This document shows positions 26,152-34,787 of a DNA stretch of 52,787 nucleotides, piece after piece. Origin of the DNA: Bacteroidota bacterium (lineage in GTDB: Bacteria > Bacteroidota > Bacteroidia > Chitinophagales > Chitinophagaceae); assembly GCA_947476825.1 (NCBI GenBank), contig CANJRV010000007.1:1-52787 (forward strand), given 5' to 3'. The position numbers were made by a program, and so were the translations under genes. Numbering within the stretch: the first letter of the stretch is position 1; each line of letters begins with the position of its first letter. Below the pieces are notes generated by a model that was given only the letters and a program-made list of their open reading frames with translations, was not told the DNA's origin and did no database searches.

Positions 26152-26748
26152 ATGTCATATAAAAAAATTGAACAATTTGATGAACAGGCTTTAGAAAAAT
26201 TGTCTGCTAATTATAAAAATATTTTAGAGTCGATTGGCGAAGATTCTAGTCGTGAGGGTTTAGAGAATACACCAATGCGTGTAGCAAAAGCCAATTTATT
26301 TTTGACACAAGGCTACCAAATGAATGCATTGGAAATTCTCAATTCTGCAAAATTCAAAGAAAGCTATAGCGAAATGGTAATCGTTAAAGATATTGAATTG
26401 TATTCCATGTGCGAGCACCACATGTTGCCCTTCTTCGGTAAAGCACATATAGCCTATATTCCAAATGGCTATATTACAGGTTTGAGTAAACTAGCGCGTG
26501 TGGTTGATTGCTATGCACGTCGATTGCAAGTTCAAGAGCGCATGACACATCAGATATTAGATGCTGTAAAAGATGCATTAACCCCCTTGGGCGTAGCGGT
26601 TGTAATAGAAGCCAAACATCTTTGTATGATGATGCGTGGTGTTCAAAAACAAAATTCATCCACCACTACTTCTGCTTTCAGTGGTGAGTTCGAAAACGAT
26701 AAAACACGTTCTGAATTTTTACGATTAATCAGTGCAGATTTACATTAG
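26152..26748 (+). CDS. folE: GTP cyclohydrolase I
   Basis: The 198-residue FolE converts GTP to 7,8-dihydroneopterin triphosphate. Seen are the substrate and zinc motifs [43 protein letters not shown] and the late zinc cysteine in [21 protein letters not shown]. The start is ten bases after the PTPS gene. It feeds folate synthesis (folK lies at 20.1 kb) and probably the PTPS reaction next door. All catalytic residues are present. Confidence 0.96.
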   Translation: MSYKKIEQFDEQALEKLSANYKNILESIGEDSSREGLENTPMRVAKANLFLTQGYQMNALEILNSAKFKESYSEMVIVKDIELYSMCEHHMLPFFGKAHIAYIPNGYITGLSKLARVVDCYARRLQVQERMTHQILDAVKDALTPLGVAVVIEAKHLCMMMRGVQKQNSSTTTSAFSGEFENDKTRSEFLRLISADLH

Positions 26749-26781
26749 TACATTCTGACTTTATATTAAACAAATTGAACT

Positions 26782-27240
26782 ATGATAAATATTTCAGACC
26801 GCGACACTTTACGTACAATTTTGCACAAACTCAGTCCAAGTGCAAACGCATTATGGGGTAAAATGTCGCCACAACATGCCATCGAACACTTAACCATGAG
26901 TATCCAAGTTTCTGCCGGTAAAAAAATGGTAGAACAAGCCACTACGCGTGAAGAAGGCGAGAAGATCAAAAGCAAATTAATTTTTAGCGACATGGCAATT
27001 CCGCAGGGTATTATTAGCCCATTGGTTGGAGAGGGTTTGGCTGAATTGAAATACAATTCCTTACAAGAAGCATTGAATCAATTAGAATTGGAATTAAACA
27101 ACTTTGAAAATTACTATACAAAAAATCCTGATGCCATGCATGTACAACCACGTATGGGATTATTGAATCACGATGAATGGATGACAATGCACAACAAACA
27201 TTTTACCCATCATTTGAAACAATTTGGCTTAGATACCTAA
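26782..27240 (+). CDS. DinB-like/DUF1569 family protein
   Basis: The 152-residue helical protein has KMSPQHAIEHLTMSIQ near the N-terminus and LLNHDEWMTMHNKHFTHHLKQFGL at the C-terminus. Its spaced histidines are consistent with the metal site of the DinB/DUF1569 fold. DinB-like proteins bind a divalent metal and many are thiol transferases; no substrate is known for this one. It lies 33 bases after folE, probably on the same transcript, and 12 bases before the MauE-thioredoxin gene. Confidence 0.7.
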   Translation: MINISDRDTLRTILHKLSPSANALWGKMSPQHAIEHLTMSIQVSAGKKMVEQATTREEGEKIKSKLIFSDMAIPQGIISPLVGEGLAELKYNSLQEALNQLELELNNFENYYTKNPDAMHVQPRMGLLNHDEWMTMHNKHFTHHLKQFGLDT

Positions 27241-27252
27241 TTCAATTCCTCT

Positions 27253-28269
27253 GTGCTTTCAAAGATTAAGCACTTACCTCTTAAAATCTTTAAGAATTCA
27301 ATTTTTACCTTACAGAAATTACCAGTGACTAAACAATTTTTCTTAAGACTCCTTATTTCCACTTTATGTGTTATTGTAGGAGCTACCTTCATTTTTTCAG
27401 CCATTTCTAAGATACCAACCTTAGAGCAATTTGGTTGGACAATTGTAGAAACTACTTTTCTCCAGTGGACTGCAGCTGAATGGTCTGCAAGAATTCTCAT
27501 TGGTTTAGAGCTGTTTTTAGGCTTACTTTTTATTGCACACTTTCGTATTCGCAAATTGGCGATTCCAATATCTTTATTTTTACTCAGTGTATTTAGTATT
27601 TACTTATTACTTGTCATACGACGGTATGGAAGTGATGGCAACTGCGGCTGTTTCGGCGATGTGATTAAAATGACACCATTAGAATCTGTGATCAAAAACA
27701 TAGTATTAATTGTACTTATCTTTATCATTCAATGGGCATCTTCTTACGAATGGAACCATAAATTTGGCAATTGGATGATTGCTTGCTTATTCTTACTCTG
27801 TCTCGCTACTCCAATTTACCTTAGCCCGCCAGAGAGCATTTATATCAGTGAAAAAGAAAAAGAAATTAATCAACCTATACCACTAAGTCTATTGTATATC
27901 TCTAGCAACAATGTCAAGCCCGCAACAGAACTACGAAAAGGAAAGCATATCATTGCCTTCATGAGCCTTACCTGTGGCTTTTGTCGAAAGGCAGCGAAAC
28001 GAATGCGTATCATGAAAGAGAAGCATCCTGAATTGCCTTTTTATATTATATTAAATGGAGATAAAGAGAACCTGCAAGATTTTTTACAGGACACCAAAGC
28101 CACAAATATTGAACACTCTCTTTTTAATGGGGTTGTACAATTTACAATGTTGAATAGAGGAACTGCATTACCTACTATCAAGTGGGTAAAGGACACAACG
28201 CTTCTGAAAGAGTCGAATTATGTTACTCTGGATGAAAACGAAATTTTAAAGTGGATAAAAAAACAATAG
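27253..28269 (+). CDS. MauE/DoxX-like membrane protein fused to a thioredoxin-like domain
   Basis: The 338-residue protein uses a GTG start; no ATG precedes the conserved region. Residues ~30-160 form four membrane helices with GATFIFSAISKIPTLEQFGW and the paired cysteines in GNCGCFGD, which is the MauE/DoxX pattern. A further helix precedes a periplasmic thioredoxin-like domain with the redox motif CGFC (LTCGFCRKAAKRM) and the cis-proline region ALPTIKW. The fusion suggests electron transfer from a membrane quinone/thiol module to a periplasmic thiol. The likely role is disulfide metabolism or metalloenzyme maturation. Confidence 0.8.
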   Translation: MLSKIKHLPLKIFKNSIFTLQKLPVTKQFFLRLLISTLCVIVGATFIFSAISKIPTLEQFGWTIVETTFLQWTAAEWSARILIGLELFLGLLFIAHFRIRKLAIPISLFLLSVFSIYLLLVIRRYGSDGNCGCFGDVIKMTPLESVIKNIVLIVLIFIIQWASSYEWNHKFGNWMIACLFLLCLATPIYLSPPESIYISEKEKEINQPIPLSLLYISSNNVKPATELRKGKHIIAFMSLTCGFCRKAAKRMRIMKEKHPELPFYIILNGDKENLQDFLQDTKATNIEHSLFNGVVQFTMLNRGTALPTIKWVKDTTLLKESNYVTLDENEILKWIKKQ

Positions 28270-28308
28270 ACAACGAAATTGTTTATTGTATCTTACGAAC
28301 ATTATTCC

Positions 28309-28316
28309 CACCTTTG
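28309..28316 (+). promoter_or_regulatory. Possible -7 element of the exonuclease gene
   Basis: CACCTTTG (one mismatch from TAnnTTTG) ends four bases before the ATG at 28321, with a TTG at 28286-28288 twenty bases upstream. If used, the transcript would be leaderless or nearly so. Confidence 0.35.
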
Positions 28317-28320
28317 CCAC

Positions 28321-29091
28321 ATGAATTTGAATTTAAAACGCCCAATAGCCTGTGTAGATTTAGAAACTACAGGTATAAGCATTACACAAGATCGAATTAT
28401 TGAGATTTCCATCATCAAAATTTTTCCAGATGGCACCCAAGAAATCAAAACAAGATACATAAATCCGCAAATGCCAATACCTGCTGAAGCAACTGCTGTG
28501 CATGGCATTTCAGATAGTGATGTTGCCAATGAACCTACTTTTAAAGAGTTAGCAAATGGCATCAAACAATTTTTAGAAAATTGCGATTTATGTGGATTCA
28601 ATTCAAATCGTTTTGACTTCCCTATTCTAACGGAAGAATTTTTAAGAGTCGGCATGGAAGTGAATTTTAGAGACAAGCATTTAGTAGATGTACAACAAAT
28701 ATTTTTCAAAAAAGAACCACGAAATTTAACAGCAGCCTATAAATTTTATTGCGAAAAAGAATTACAAAATGCACATAGCGCAGAAGCAGATGCACTGGCT
28801 ACTTTTGAAATATTATTAGCACAATTGGATAGATACACTGACTTACAAAACGACGTAGAATCATTGGGTAATTTCTCAAAAGGAGAAGATTTTATGGATT
28901 ATTCTCGTAGAGTAAAAATCGTGCAAGGCAAGCCAGTATTTAATTTCGGAAAGTACAAAGACAAAGCAGTTTCAGAGGTTTTACAAAAAGAACCACAATA
29001 TTACGATTGGATCATGAAGGGAGATTTTGCGTTAGATACTAAAAATGTCATCTCGAAATTATTTCACGAAACCATGTTAAAAAAGGTGTAA
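28321..29091 (+). CDS. DnaQ-like 3'-5' exonuclease
   Basis: I place the start at ATG 28321 (MNLNLKRPIACVDLETTG) and not at the track start 28279, because the DEDD exonuclease domain begins at once. The catalytic acidic residues are seen in VDLETTG (Exo I), CGFNSNRFDFPIL (Exo II) and HSAEADALATFEIL (Exo III, DEDDh type with its His). The last ~65 residues (VFNFGKYKDKAVSEVLQKEPQYYDWIMKGDF) form a small DUF3820-like domain often attached to such exonucleases. The role is DNA or RNA end trimming in repair or proofreading; the exact function is unknown. Confidence 0.88.
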   Translation: MNLNLKRPIACVDLETTGISITQDRIIEISIIKIFPDGTQEIKTRYINPQMPIPAEATAVHGISDSDVANEPTFKELANGIKQFLENCDLCGFNSNRFDFPILTEEFLRVGMEVNFRDKHLVDVQQIFFKKEPRNLTAAYKFYCEKELQNAHSAEADALATFEILLAQLDRYTDLQNDVESLGNFSKGEDFMDYSRRVKIVQGKPVFNFGKYKDKAVSEVLQKEPQYYDWIMKGDFALDTKNVISKLFHETMLKKV

Positions 29092-29164
29092 AAACAGGCC
29101 ATTTTCATTTTCATTTTGTTTTTCTAAACTCTATCTGTTAATTTTCACCTCTAATCCATTTTTT

Positions 29165-29869
29165 TTGAGCAAAATAGTCATTATTCCTACTTACAACGAG
29201 ATCGAAAATATCGAAAGAATCATTCGAGCCGTATTTGCATTGAAGGAATCATTTGATGTATTAATTGTAGATGATGGTTCACCAGACGGAACCGCTGCGC
29301 AAGTAAAAAAAATGCAATTAGAATTTCCAACACAATTATTTATGTTGGAACGAAAAGGCAAATTAGGACTTGGGACTGCTTATATTACTGGGTTTAAGTG
29401 GAGCATTGAAAAAAAATACGATTACATTTTTGAGATGGATGCCGATTTTTCCCATAATCCAAATGACCTTCCTCGATTGTATGAAGCTGTGCAAAACAAT
29501 TCATGTGATGTTAGTGTTGGCTCTCGATATACGAAGGGAGGCAAAGTTGAAAATTGGCCAATGAATAGAATTTTCATTTCTTACGGCGCATCTGTTTATG
29601 TTCGTTTAATAACATGGATGCATGTGAAAGATTGCACTGCTGGTTTTGTCTGCTATAAACGCAATGTACTTGAATCCATCAATTTAGATGAAATACAATT
29701 CATCGGTTACGCCTTTCAAATCGAAATGAAATATCGTGTATGGAAAAAAGGATTTAAAATAAAAGAAGTGCCTATCACCTTTGTAGACCGTAAAGAAGGT
29801 AATTCAAAAATGTCCAAAGGCATCGTAAAAGAAGCCATTTTAGGCGTTTGGAAAATGAAATTTTCTTAA
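29165..29869 (+). CDS. Polyprenol monophosphomannose synthase-like GT2 glycosyltransferase
   Basis: The 234-residue GT-A enzyme starts at TTG (SKIVIIPTYNE). Seen are IPTYNEIENIERII, the nucleotide-binding VDDGSPDGTA, the DxD metal site EMDADFSHNP and SRYTKGGKVENW, followed by AGFVCYKRNVLE. This is the dolichyl-phosphate-mannose synthase type, which transfers a sugar from GDP-mannose (or a relative) to polyprenyl phosphate. It lacks the C-terminal membrane helices of some homologues. The product could serve the GT-C enzymes at 48-52 kb, but no direct linkage is visible. Confidence 0.88.
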   Translation: MSKIVIIPTYNEIENIERIIRAVFALKESFDVLIVDDGSPDGTAAQVKKMQLEFPTQLFMLERKGKLGLGTAYITGFKWSIEKKYDYIFEMDADFSHNPNDLPRLYEAVQNNSCDVSVGSRYTKGGKVENWPMNRIFISYGASVYVRLITWMHVKDCTAGFVCYKRNVLESINLDEIQFIGYAFQIEMKYRVWKKGFKIKEVPITFVDRKEGNSKMSKGIVKEAILGVWKMKFS

Positions 29870-29873
29870 GTGA

Positions 29874-30881
29874 TTACGAAATCATTTCAAGCGCTTTTTC
29901 TACCATGTTTTTCGAACCAATAAAAATCGGTACTCGTTGATGTAATTCCGTTGGCATGATGTCCAATATTGGTTGACTACCTGTAGACCCAATACCACCA
30001 GCCATTTCAACGATATAACTCATTGGATTACATTCATACAACAACCTCAATTTACCCGAAGCATTACTCGAATCTGCAGGATAAAGGAATATTCCACCTT
30101 TAATTATCGTGCGATGTAAATCTGCTACCATACTGCCAATATAACGATGCGAATAAGGTCGTTTAGTTTCCTTGTCATTCTCCATACAATAGGCAAGATA
30201 GCTTTGTAATTTAGGATCTAATTTATTGGTATTACCTTGATTTACTGAATATATTTTTCCATCCACCGGACATTTGATATCCTTATGCGACAAACAAAAT
30301 TCGCCAATACTAGGTTCTAATGTAAAACCATTCACACCCAATTGGGTAGCATAAACCATCATCGTACTAGAGCCATAAATAACATATCCTGCTGCCATGG
30401 TTTTATTTCCCTTTTGCAAAAAATCTTCTCGCGTACAAGGCGTCCCCAATGGGGTTACTCTTTTATAAATACAAAATATAGTTCCAATAGAAGCATTCAC
30501 ATCAATATTAGACGAACCATCTAATGGATCAAACATGACCACATATTTCGACTGCAAAGAATGTTCATCATCAAATACAATGATATCATCATTTTCTTCA
30601 GATGCAATACCCGCGCAATCCGCACTGTTTCTTAGTACATTGATAAGAACCTCATTGGCAAAAATGTCTAGTTTCATTTGTTCTTCACCTTGCACATTCA
30701 CTGCGCCATGTGCACCCAAAATATCTACTAGCCCAGCTTTATTTACTTGCTTATTAATCAGTTTACAAGCCAAACTAATGTCACGCAATAAAATAGAAAG
30801 CTCCCCAGTTGATTGTGAAAATTGTCGAGATTGATAAATAGTAAATTCATCAATGGTCATTAAATGTCTATTTGGATTCAT
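29874..30881 (-). CDS. fbp: Fructose-1,6-bisphosphatase class I
   Basis: The protein is 335 residues when started at ATG 30881 (MNPNRHLMTIDEF); the track start at 30944 adds 21 residues without family support. Diagnostic blocks are the metal site VMFDPLDGSSNIDVNASIGTIF, GIASEENDD, the substrate region RYIGSMVADLHRTIIKGGIFLYP and KLRLLYECNPMSYIVEMAGG. It hydrolyses fructose-1,6-bisphosphate in gluconeogenesis. It converges on the GT2 gene with 4 bases between the stops. All active-site residues are present. Confidence 0.95.
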   Translation of the reverse strand: MNPNRHLMTIDEFTIYQSRQFSQSTGELSILLRDISLACKLINKQVNKAGLVDILGAHGAVNVQGEEQMKLDIFANEVLINVLRNSADCAGIASEENDDIIVFDDEHSLQSKYVVMFDPLDGSSNIDVNASIGTIFCIYKRVTPLGTPCTREDFLQKGNKTMAAGYVIYGSSTMMVYATQLGVNGFTLEPSIGEFCLSHKDIKCPVDGKIYSVNQGNTNKLDPKLQSYLAYCMENDKETKRPYSHRYIGSMVADLHRTIIKGGIFLYPADSSNASGKLRLLYECNPMSYIVEMAGGIGSTGSQPILDIMPTELHQRVPIFIGSKNMVEKALEMIS

Positions 30882-30997
30882 GCCGCAAATGTATAAAAGG
30901 ATTTTATGTTCTTTACATTTCTGAAAAATAAAAATCGTTTGCAATTAATCTTAAGAAATCAGTTGATGATTCAGGCAAAACTAAATATCTCCTGAGA

Positions 30998-31089
30998 AAT
31001 ATTTGGGCGGCACCCACGCTTTACGCTCCAATCTTTTTTGCTTCAGAGCAAGCAAAAAAGGATTTCCGCTGCAATCGTTGCCGCAATAC
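30998..31089 (-). repeat. Nested-hairpin dispersed repeat, copy B
   Basis: The reverse complement begins gtattgcggcaacgattg and ends tgccgcccaaatattt, matching copies A (16461) and C (36692) with scattered substitutions. The inner hairpin has a longer A/T arm here (ttttttgctt/aagcaaaaaa), which keeps the pairing. Confidence 0.85.
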
Positions 31090-31166
31090 ACCTGCACCTA
31101 AAGACATAAGATGTCATTAGAAAATTAGTTTAGCTATAATTCACTGCATCTTTTGAACAAATAATC

Positions 31167-31174
31167 TACTTTTG
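31167..31174 (+). promoter_or_regulatory. -7 promoter element of yfiT
   Basis: TACTTTTG matches TAnnTTTG exactly, about 40 bases before the ATG at 31216. Confidence 0.35.
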
Positions 31175-31215
31175 ATTTTTCGAATAATAAGACATAACCA
31201 TAATAATTTTTGTAC

Positions 31216-31746
31216 ATGCAACCAGAACAACTTCGCTACCCAATCGGACATTGTAATTACCCAACAGAATATACCGCAGACATGTTGCGTAATAGGTTGT
31301 TGGAAATAGAAACTTTTCCGAAAAGATTAGAATTGGCGGTACAACATTTAGACGAATATCAATTGCAAACTGCCTATCGCCCTGAAGGTTGGACAGTCAA
31401 TCAAGTGATCCATCATTGTGCAGACAGTCACATGAATGCAGTGTTACGAATCAAAATGGCATTGACAGAAGACAACCCAAGCATCAAGCCATATCAAGAA
31501 GCATTATGGGCTGAAACAGCCGACTATCAACTGCCTTACAACAATTCAATCACGTTGTTATTTTGCATTCATGAAAAATTAATTCGCATTTTACGAAGCT
31601 TAAATGAAGAAGAATTAAATCGAACGTATTATCACTCACAATACGAAAGGAGCTTTAGTATCAAAGACGTGATTTGCTTATATGCATGGCATGGCAATCA
31701 CCATTTAGCGCATATTACTTCCTTAAAAAATCGAATGAATTGGTAA
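31216..31746 (+). CDS. YfiT-like DinB-family metal-dependent transferase/hydrolase
   Basis: The 176-residue protein is started at ATG 31216; the track start at 31210 is a TTG two codons earlier. The opening LRYPIGHCNYPTEY is characteristic of YfiT. The metal-binding histidines are in NQVIHHCADSHMNAVLRIKMAL and AWHGNHHLAHI. Bacillithiol transferases (BstA) belong to this family, so a thiol-S-transferase role is possible, but whether this organism makes bacillithiol is not visible here. The lipoprotein gene follows 23 bases downstream. Confidence 0.85.
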   Translation: MQPEQLRYPIGHCNYPTEYTADMLRNRLLEIETFPKRLELAVQHLDEYQLQTAYRPEGWTVNQVIHHCADSHMNAVLRIKMALTEDNPSIKPYQEALWAETADYQLPYNNSITLLFCIHEKLIRILRSLNEEELNRTYYHSQYERSFSIKDVICLYAWHGNHHLAHITSLKNRMNW

Positions 31747-31769
31747 TCAGAAAAGATTATTTTTACCAG

Positions 31770-32120
31770 ATGAAAATAAAAATACTTGCTTTGTCCTTGC
31801 TTTTATTTGGTGCTTGTAATAATCGAAAAGTCACACAAGTTCATGTGACCAATAACAATTCCTTTCCGATTTCCTTTATCATTAAAGCAAATAATAGTAC
31901 CCAAACATTTTCTGGTATAAAACCAAAGACGGAGATGACGGGCGAATTTGATTGGACCAATATTCAAAAAGAAGATGGGCAATGGTTTTTGTTTGTTGAA
32001 AATGAAAATACACATGGCAGAGATTCATTCGCGCACGGTTATTTTACAAAAGGAGAATTAAGCAATTACCTCGATGCGATTAGTGAAGGAAGTCAATTGA
32101 AAGTAAAGGTGAGTGAGTAA
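31770..32120 (+). CDS. Small lipoprotein of unknown function
   Basis: The track ORF starts at 31674 inside yfiT; the real start is ATG 31770, giving 116 residues. The N-terminus MKIKILALSLLLFGACNN is a lipoprotein signal with lipobox FGAC. The rest has beta-rich segments (VTQVHVTNNNSFPISFIIKAN) and no family I recognise. It may be on the same transcript as yfiT. It is probably inserted in the outer membrane on the periplasmic side. Confidence 0.7.
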   Translation: MKIKILALSLLLFGACNNRKVTQVHVTNNNSFPISFIIKANNSTQTFSGIKPKTEMTGEFDWTNIQKEDGQWFLFVENENTHGRDSFAHGYFTKGELSNYLDAISEGSQLKVKVSE

Positions 32121-32136
32121 TGGAGAATAGAGGAGG

Positions 32137-32152
32137 AAAACCTTAAGGTTTT
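32137..32152 (+). terminator. Perfect palindrome AAAACCTTAAGGTTTT, possible terminator
   Basis: A six-base stem with TTAA loop, ending in a T-run, lies 16 bases after the lipoprotein stop. It could end the yfiT-lipoprotein transcript. It is followed by one of two exact 16-base direct repeats (ttttgatgattaaatt at 32149 and 32248). Confidence 0.35.
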
Positions 32153-32309
32153 GATGATTAAATTCACTTTCAGTTGCATATGTCAACATTAGAAATTTTA
32201 ACAAATAATCAAATTCAAATATTTGGTCTCAATTACTAAATAATTACTTTTGATGATTAAATTATCAAACCCCTTTCTACCGAACTTTCTATAAAAAAAA
32301 ATTCATCGT

Positions 32310-33137
32310 ATGCTAAAAAATGTTTTTATTATCGCTAGCCTCCTATTCACTTCCTTATGGACTTTCGCACAGACAGATACTATTTTTACCAATGCAGAAA
32401 AAATTGCATGCAGTGTAAAAGAAGTAAGTCAAGACGCCATTAAATTTGTTTACCCTGGTGAGGAAATGATCAATACAGTTTATAAAAATACAGTTCAAAA
32501 AATTGTGTTTAAATCTGGAAGAACACAAACTTTTGCTGAAGCCACCAATTTTAAAACAGTGAAAGGTGCAGAAGATTATGAAAATGTAAGTTTGACTTCG
32601 GTACAGAATGAAGTGAATGGACTTTTTAAATTAGGGGATGTAAGTGCGAAAGCAAAGGGCACTACAACCTTAGCAAGTATGGAAAAAGTAAAAGAACGTG
32701 CCTACAAAAAATTAAAAATTGTAGCTGCTATGATGGGTGCAAATATTATTTACTTGACACAAAATACAACAACAGGCAATCAACAAGGAAGCAAATACCA
32801 AGCAGGAAATTCTACAGAAACAAATCTTGCGGGAGTAGCCTATTCCAATCAATTACCAAGTTATGAAACCTTCAATAATTTAATCGGCACAAGGTCACAA
32901 TTTGAATGTGTAGAGATATTTAAAATGTCGCAAAGAGAACCTGATATGGATCAAAAAGATGTAAAAAAGAGTGTCCACATTTCAAAAATGTATAATGAAA
33001 GTGGGTTAATTATGGTAGATGCTGATATCGATGGTGTTAACTTCTCTACATTTCGTGTGATTCAATTTTATCCAAATGAATTTACATTAATGTATAAAGA
33101 TGGGGAGAGGATTTTTAATTACATCGTTCGATTGTAA
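32310..33137 (+). CDS. Secreted protein of unknown function
   Basis: The 275-residue protein has a signal peptide (MLKNVFIIASLLFTSLWTFAQ). The mature part opens with TDTIFTNAEKIACSVKEVSQDAIKFVYPGEE, a motif common in Bacteroidota envelope proteins, where a short beta domain reports on cell-envelope or expression data. A central stretch contains KERAYKKLKIVAAMMGANIIYLTQ, and the C-terminus (FRVIQFYPNEFTLMYKDGERIFNYIVRL) is strand-rich. I do not recognise a named family or catalytic motif. It stands alone upstream of the STM3941-like gene. Confidence 0.7.
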   Translation: MLKNVFIIASLLFTSLWTFAQTDTIFTNAEKIACSVKEVSQDAIKFVYPGEEMINTVYKNTVQKIVFKSGRTQTFAEATNFKTVKGAEDYENVSLTSVQNEVNGLFKLGDVSAKAKGTTTLASMEKVKERAYKKLKIVAAMMGANIIYLTQNTTTGNQQGSKYQAGNSTETNLAGVAYSNQLPSYETFNNLIGTRSQFECVEIFKMSQREPDMDQKDVKKSVHISKMYNESGLIMVDADIDGVNFSTFRVIQFYPNEFTLMYKDGERIFNYIVRL

Positions 33138-33206
33138 TCAAGAATTACCCTATCAGATAAACCGCTATTTGATCATAAGATTTCTTTAATAAAAATATTT
33201 TTCTTT

Positions 33207-33749
33207 ATGGCGCATGAAATAACCAAGATGGAAATTGGATTAAGCAAAAACAAAATAATTAAACAATTGTTTGTTTCCATTTGTTTTATAGTCATTGGCA
33301 TTTGGTTATTGATAAAACCTCCAGTTATCAGTAATCCATATTTTGGTAACCCTACTGTTATCTTTTGCGGAGGAATTGCCTCAATTATATTATTCAGCAT
33401 TTTTGCTATTATGTATATCCAAAAGCTCAGAAGCTCTGCACTTGGATTAATCATTGACAAGCAAGGCATTACAGATAATTCAAGCGCGCTTTCTGTTGGA
33501 CTTATCGCATGGTCTGATATTGAAAACATTTCTGTGATGGAAATGTATAGACAAAAATTAATCATGATAAAAGTAAATAAACCAGAAGAATATATCGCAA
33601 GACAAGCCAATAGCATGAAAAGAAAGATGATGGAAATGAATTACAAAACGTATCACACGCCGATAAGTATAACATCCAATATTTTGCAAATCAAATTCGA
33701 CGAACTACTGCATAAGCTAACATCGGATTTAGAAAAGAGCAGAGCTTAA
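33207..33749 (+). CDS. STM3941-like membrane protein
   Basis: The 180-residue protein begins with a short soluble stretch (EIGLSKNKIIKQ) and two membrane helices (LFVSICFIVIGIWLLIK and TVIFCGGIASIILFSIFAIMYI). A cytoplasmic PH-like beta domain with GLIIDKQGITDN and GLIAWSDIENISV follows. This is the layout of the STM3941 family, common in Bacteroidota and with no established function. It lies 70 bases after the secreted protein gene, and the phosphodiester glycosidase gene follows after 39 bases. Confidence 0.7.
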   Translation: MAHEITKMEIGLSKNKIIKQLFVSICFIVIGIWLLIKPPVISNPYFGNPTVIFCGGIASIILFSIFAIMYIQKLRSSALGLIIDKQGITDNSSALSVGLIAWSDIENISVMEMYRQKLIMIKVNKPEEYIARQANSMKRKMMEMNYKTYHTPISITSNILQIKFDELLHKLTSDLEKSRA

Positions 33750-33788
33750 TGAATTTGGATACACAAAACATTTCATCTTACATACACC

Positions 33789-34532
33789 TTGAAATCATTC
33801 AACATTAAATTAGCCTGCTTCTTTGCTACATGCAGTGTTGTTTGTCTATTCATTTTCACTTCATATAACAATGCGGATGATGAAAGATTCATCACCAAAA
33901 TCATTGACCCAAAATCAGGCAATGTAGAATTCTACTTGAAAGACAATCAAGGTCAATTTATTCATAATTTTAGCAACTTAAAAACGTATGTAGAGGGTCA
34001 ACAAAAAACCTTGTTATTCGCCATGAACGGTGGCATGTATCAAAAAGATTTTTCACCACAAGGACTCTATATTGAAAACCAAAAACTAATTAAAAAAATA
34101 GATCATGCCAATGGTGGTGGAAATTTTTATTTAAAACCAAATGGCATTTTTTATTTGACCATGAATCATGAAGCTAAAATTTGCAAAACAGAAAATTTCA
34201 AAAACGATAAACACATAAAATACGCCACACAATCAGGACCTATGCTGGTAATAAATGGACAAATACATCCAGCGTTTATCAAAGGTTCTAGCAATGTAAA
34301 CATCAGAAATGGTGTGGGCATTTTACCAAACCATCAGATTATTTTCGCCATGTCAAAAAAGGAAATAAACTTTTATGACTTTGCAGAATTTTTCAAAAGT
34401 TTAGGTTGCCAACAAGCTTTATATCTTGATGGCTTTGTTTCGAGAACTTATTTACCAGAAAAAAAATGGATACAAGAAGATGGAAATTTTGGAGTTATGA
34501 TTGGCTGGACAAAAGCAAAAAATGGGAAATAA
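33789..34532 (+). CDS. Phosphodiester glycosidase family protein (DUF2233/NAGPA-like)
   Basis: The 247-residue protein uses a TTG start followed by a signal/anchor (LACFFATCSVVCLFIFTSY). The domain shows LLFAMNGGMYQKDFSPQGLYIENQKL, NFYLKPNGIFYL, ATQSGPMLVINGQIHPAF, RNGVGILPNHQIIFAMSK and ALYLDGFVSRTYLP. These match the NAGPA/DUF2233 fold, which in its best-known member removes GlcNAc from phosphodiester-linked mannose. It is probably periplasmic and acts on sugar-phosphodiester linkages of the cell surface, but its substrate is not known. Confidence 0.82.
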   Translation: MKSFNIKLACFFATCSVVCLFIFTSYNNADDERFITKIIDPKSGNVEFYLKDNQGQFIHNFSNLKTYVEGQQKTLLFAMNGGMYQKDFSPQGLYIENQKLIKKIDHANGGGNFYLKPNGIFYLTMNHEAKICKTENFKNDKHIKYATQSGPMLVINGQIHPAFIKGSSNVNIRNGVGILPNHQIIFAMSKKEINFYDFAEFFKSLGCQQALYLDGFVSRTYLPEKKWIQEDGNFGVMIGWTKAKNGK

Positions 34533-34610
34533 TAAATTCAGAATACTGGCTTCCCTTTGCATGCAAATCGGTGTATTTAAATTGGAGATTCTAATGATGA
34601 ACTAGCAAAT

Positions 34611-34753
34611 GGCCTTGGATAGTTTGGCGTAAAAAAATGGAGAGATCGGCGAACAAATCGTCCCTATTTGAGCAACCGACGTTAGGAGGATTGTGAGTTT
34701 GGACGATTTGCGTCGAGCACGAACATTTTTTAGCTAAACTATCCACAGCCTTG
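34611..34753. repeat. Palindromic MITE-like element with ~29-bp terminal inverted repeats
   Basis: The left end (cttggatagtttggcgtaaa and on, 34611-34639) is the imperfect reverse complement of the right end (34724-34753, ending ctatccacagcctt). A second, inner pair caaatcgtcc/ggacgatttg (34654-34663 with 34701-34710) is perfect. It has no coding capacity. Nested inverted repeats with a short non-coding interior resemble MITE or REP-like mobile elements. Confidence 0.7.
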
Positions 34754-34761
34754 ACCTTTTG

Positions 34762-34787
34762 GTTCTTTTGTGTCAAGACAAAAGAAC
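34762..34787. terminator. Perfect 10-bp hairpin GTTCTTTTGT/ACAAAAGAAC
   Basis: A six-base loop separates the perfect arms. It lies just outside the palindromic element and may be part of it, or a terminator between the glycosidase gene and prfC. There is no strong T-run after either arm. Confidence 0.4.

Larger units (their letters stand above)
30882..31215. other. Intergenic region between fbp and yfiT
   Basis: A gap of 334 bases between divergent genes. It holds repeat copy B (30998-31089) and the -7 element at 31167; nothing else is recognised. Confidence 0.5.
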
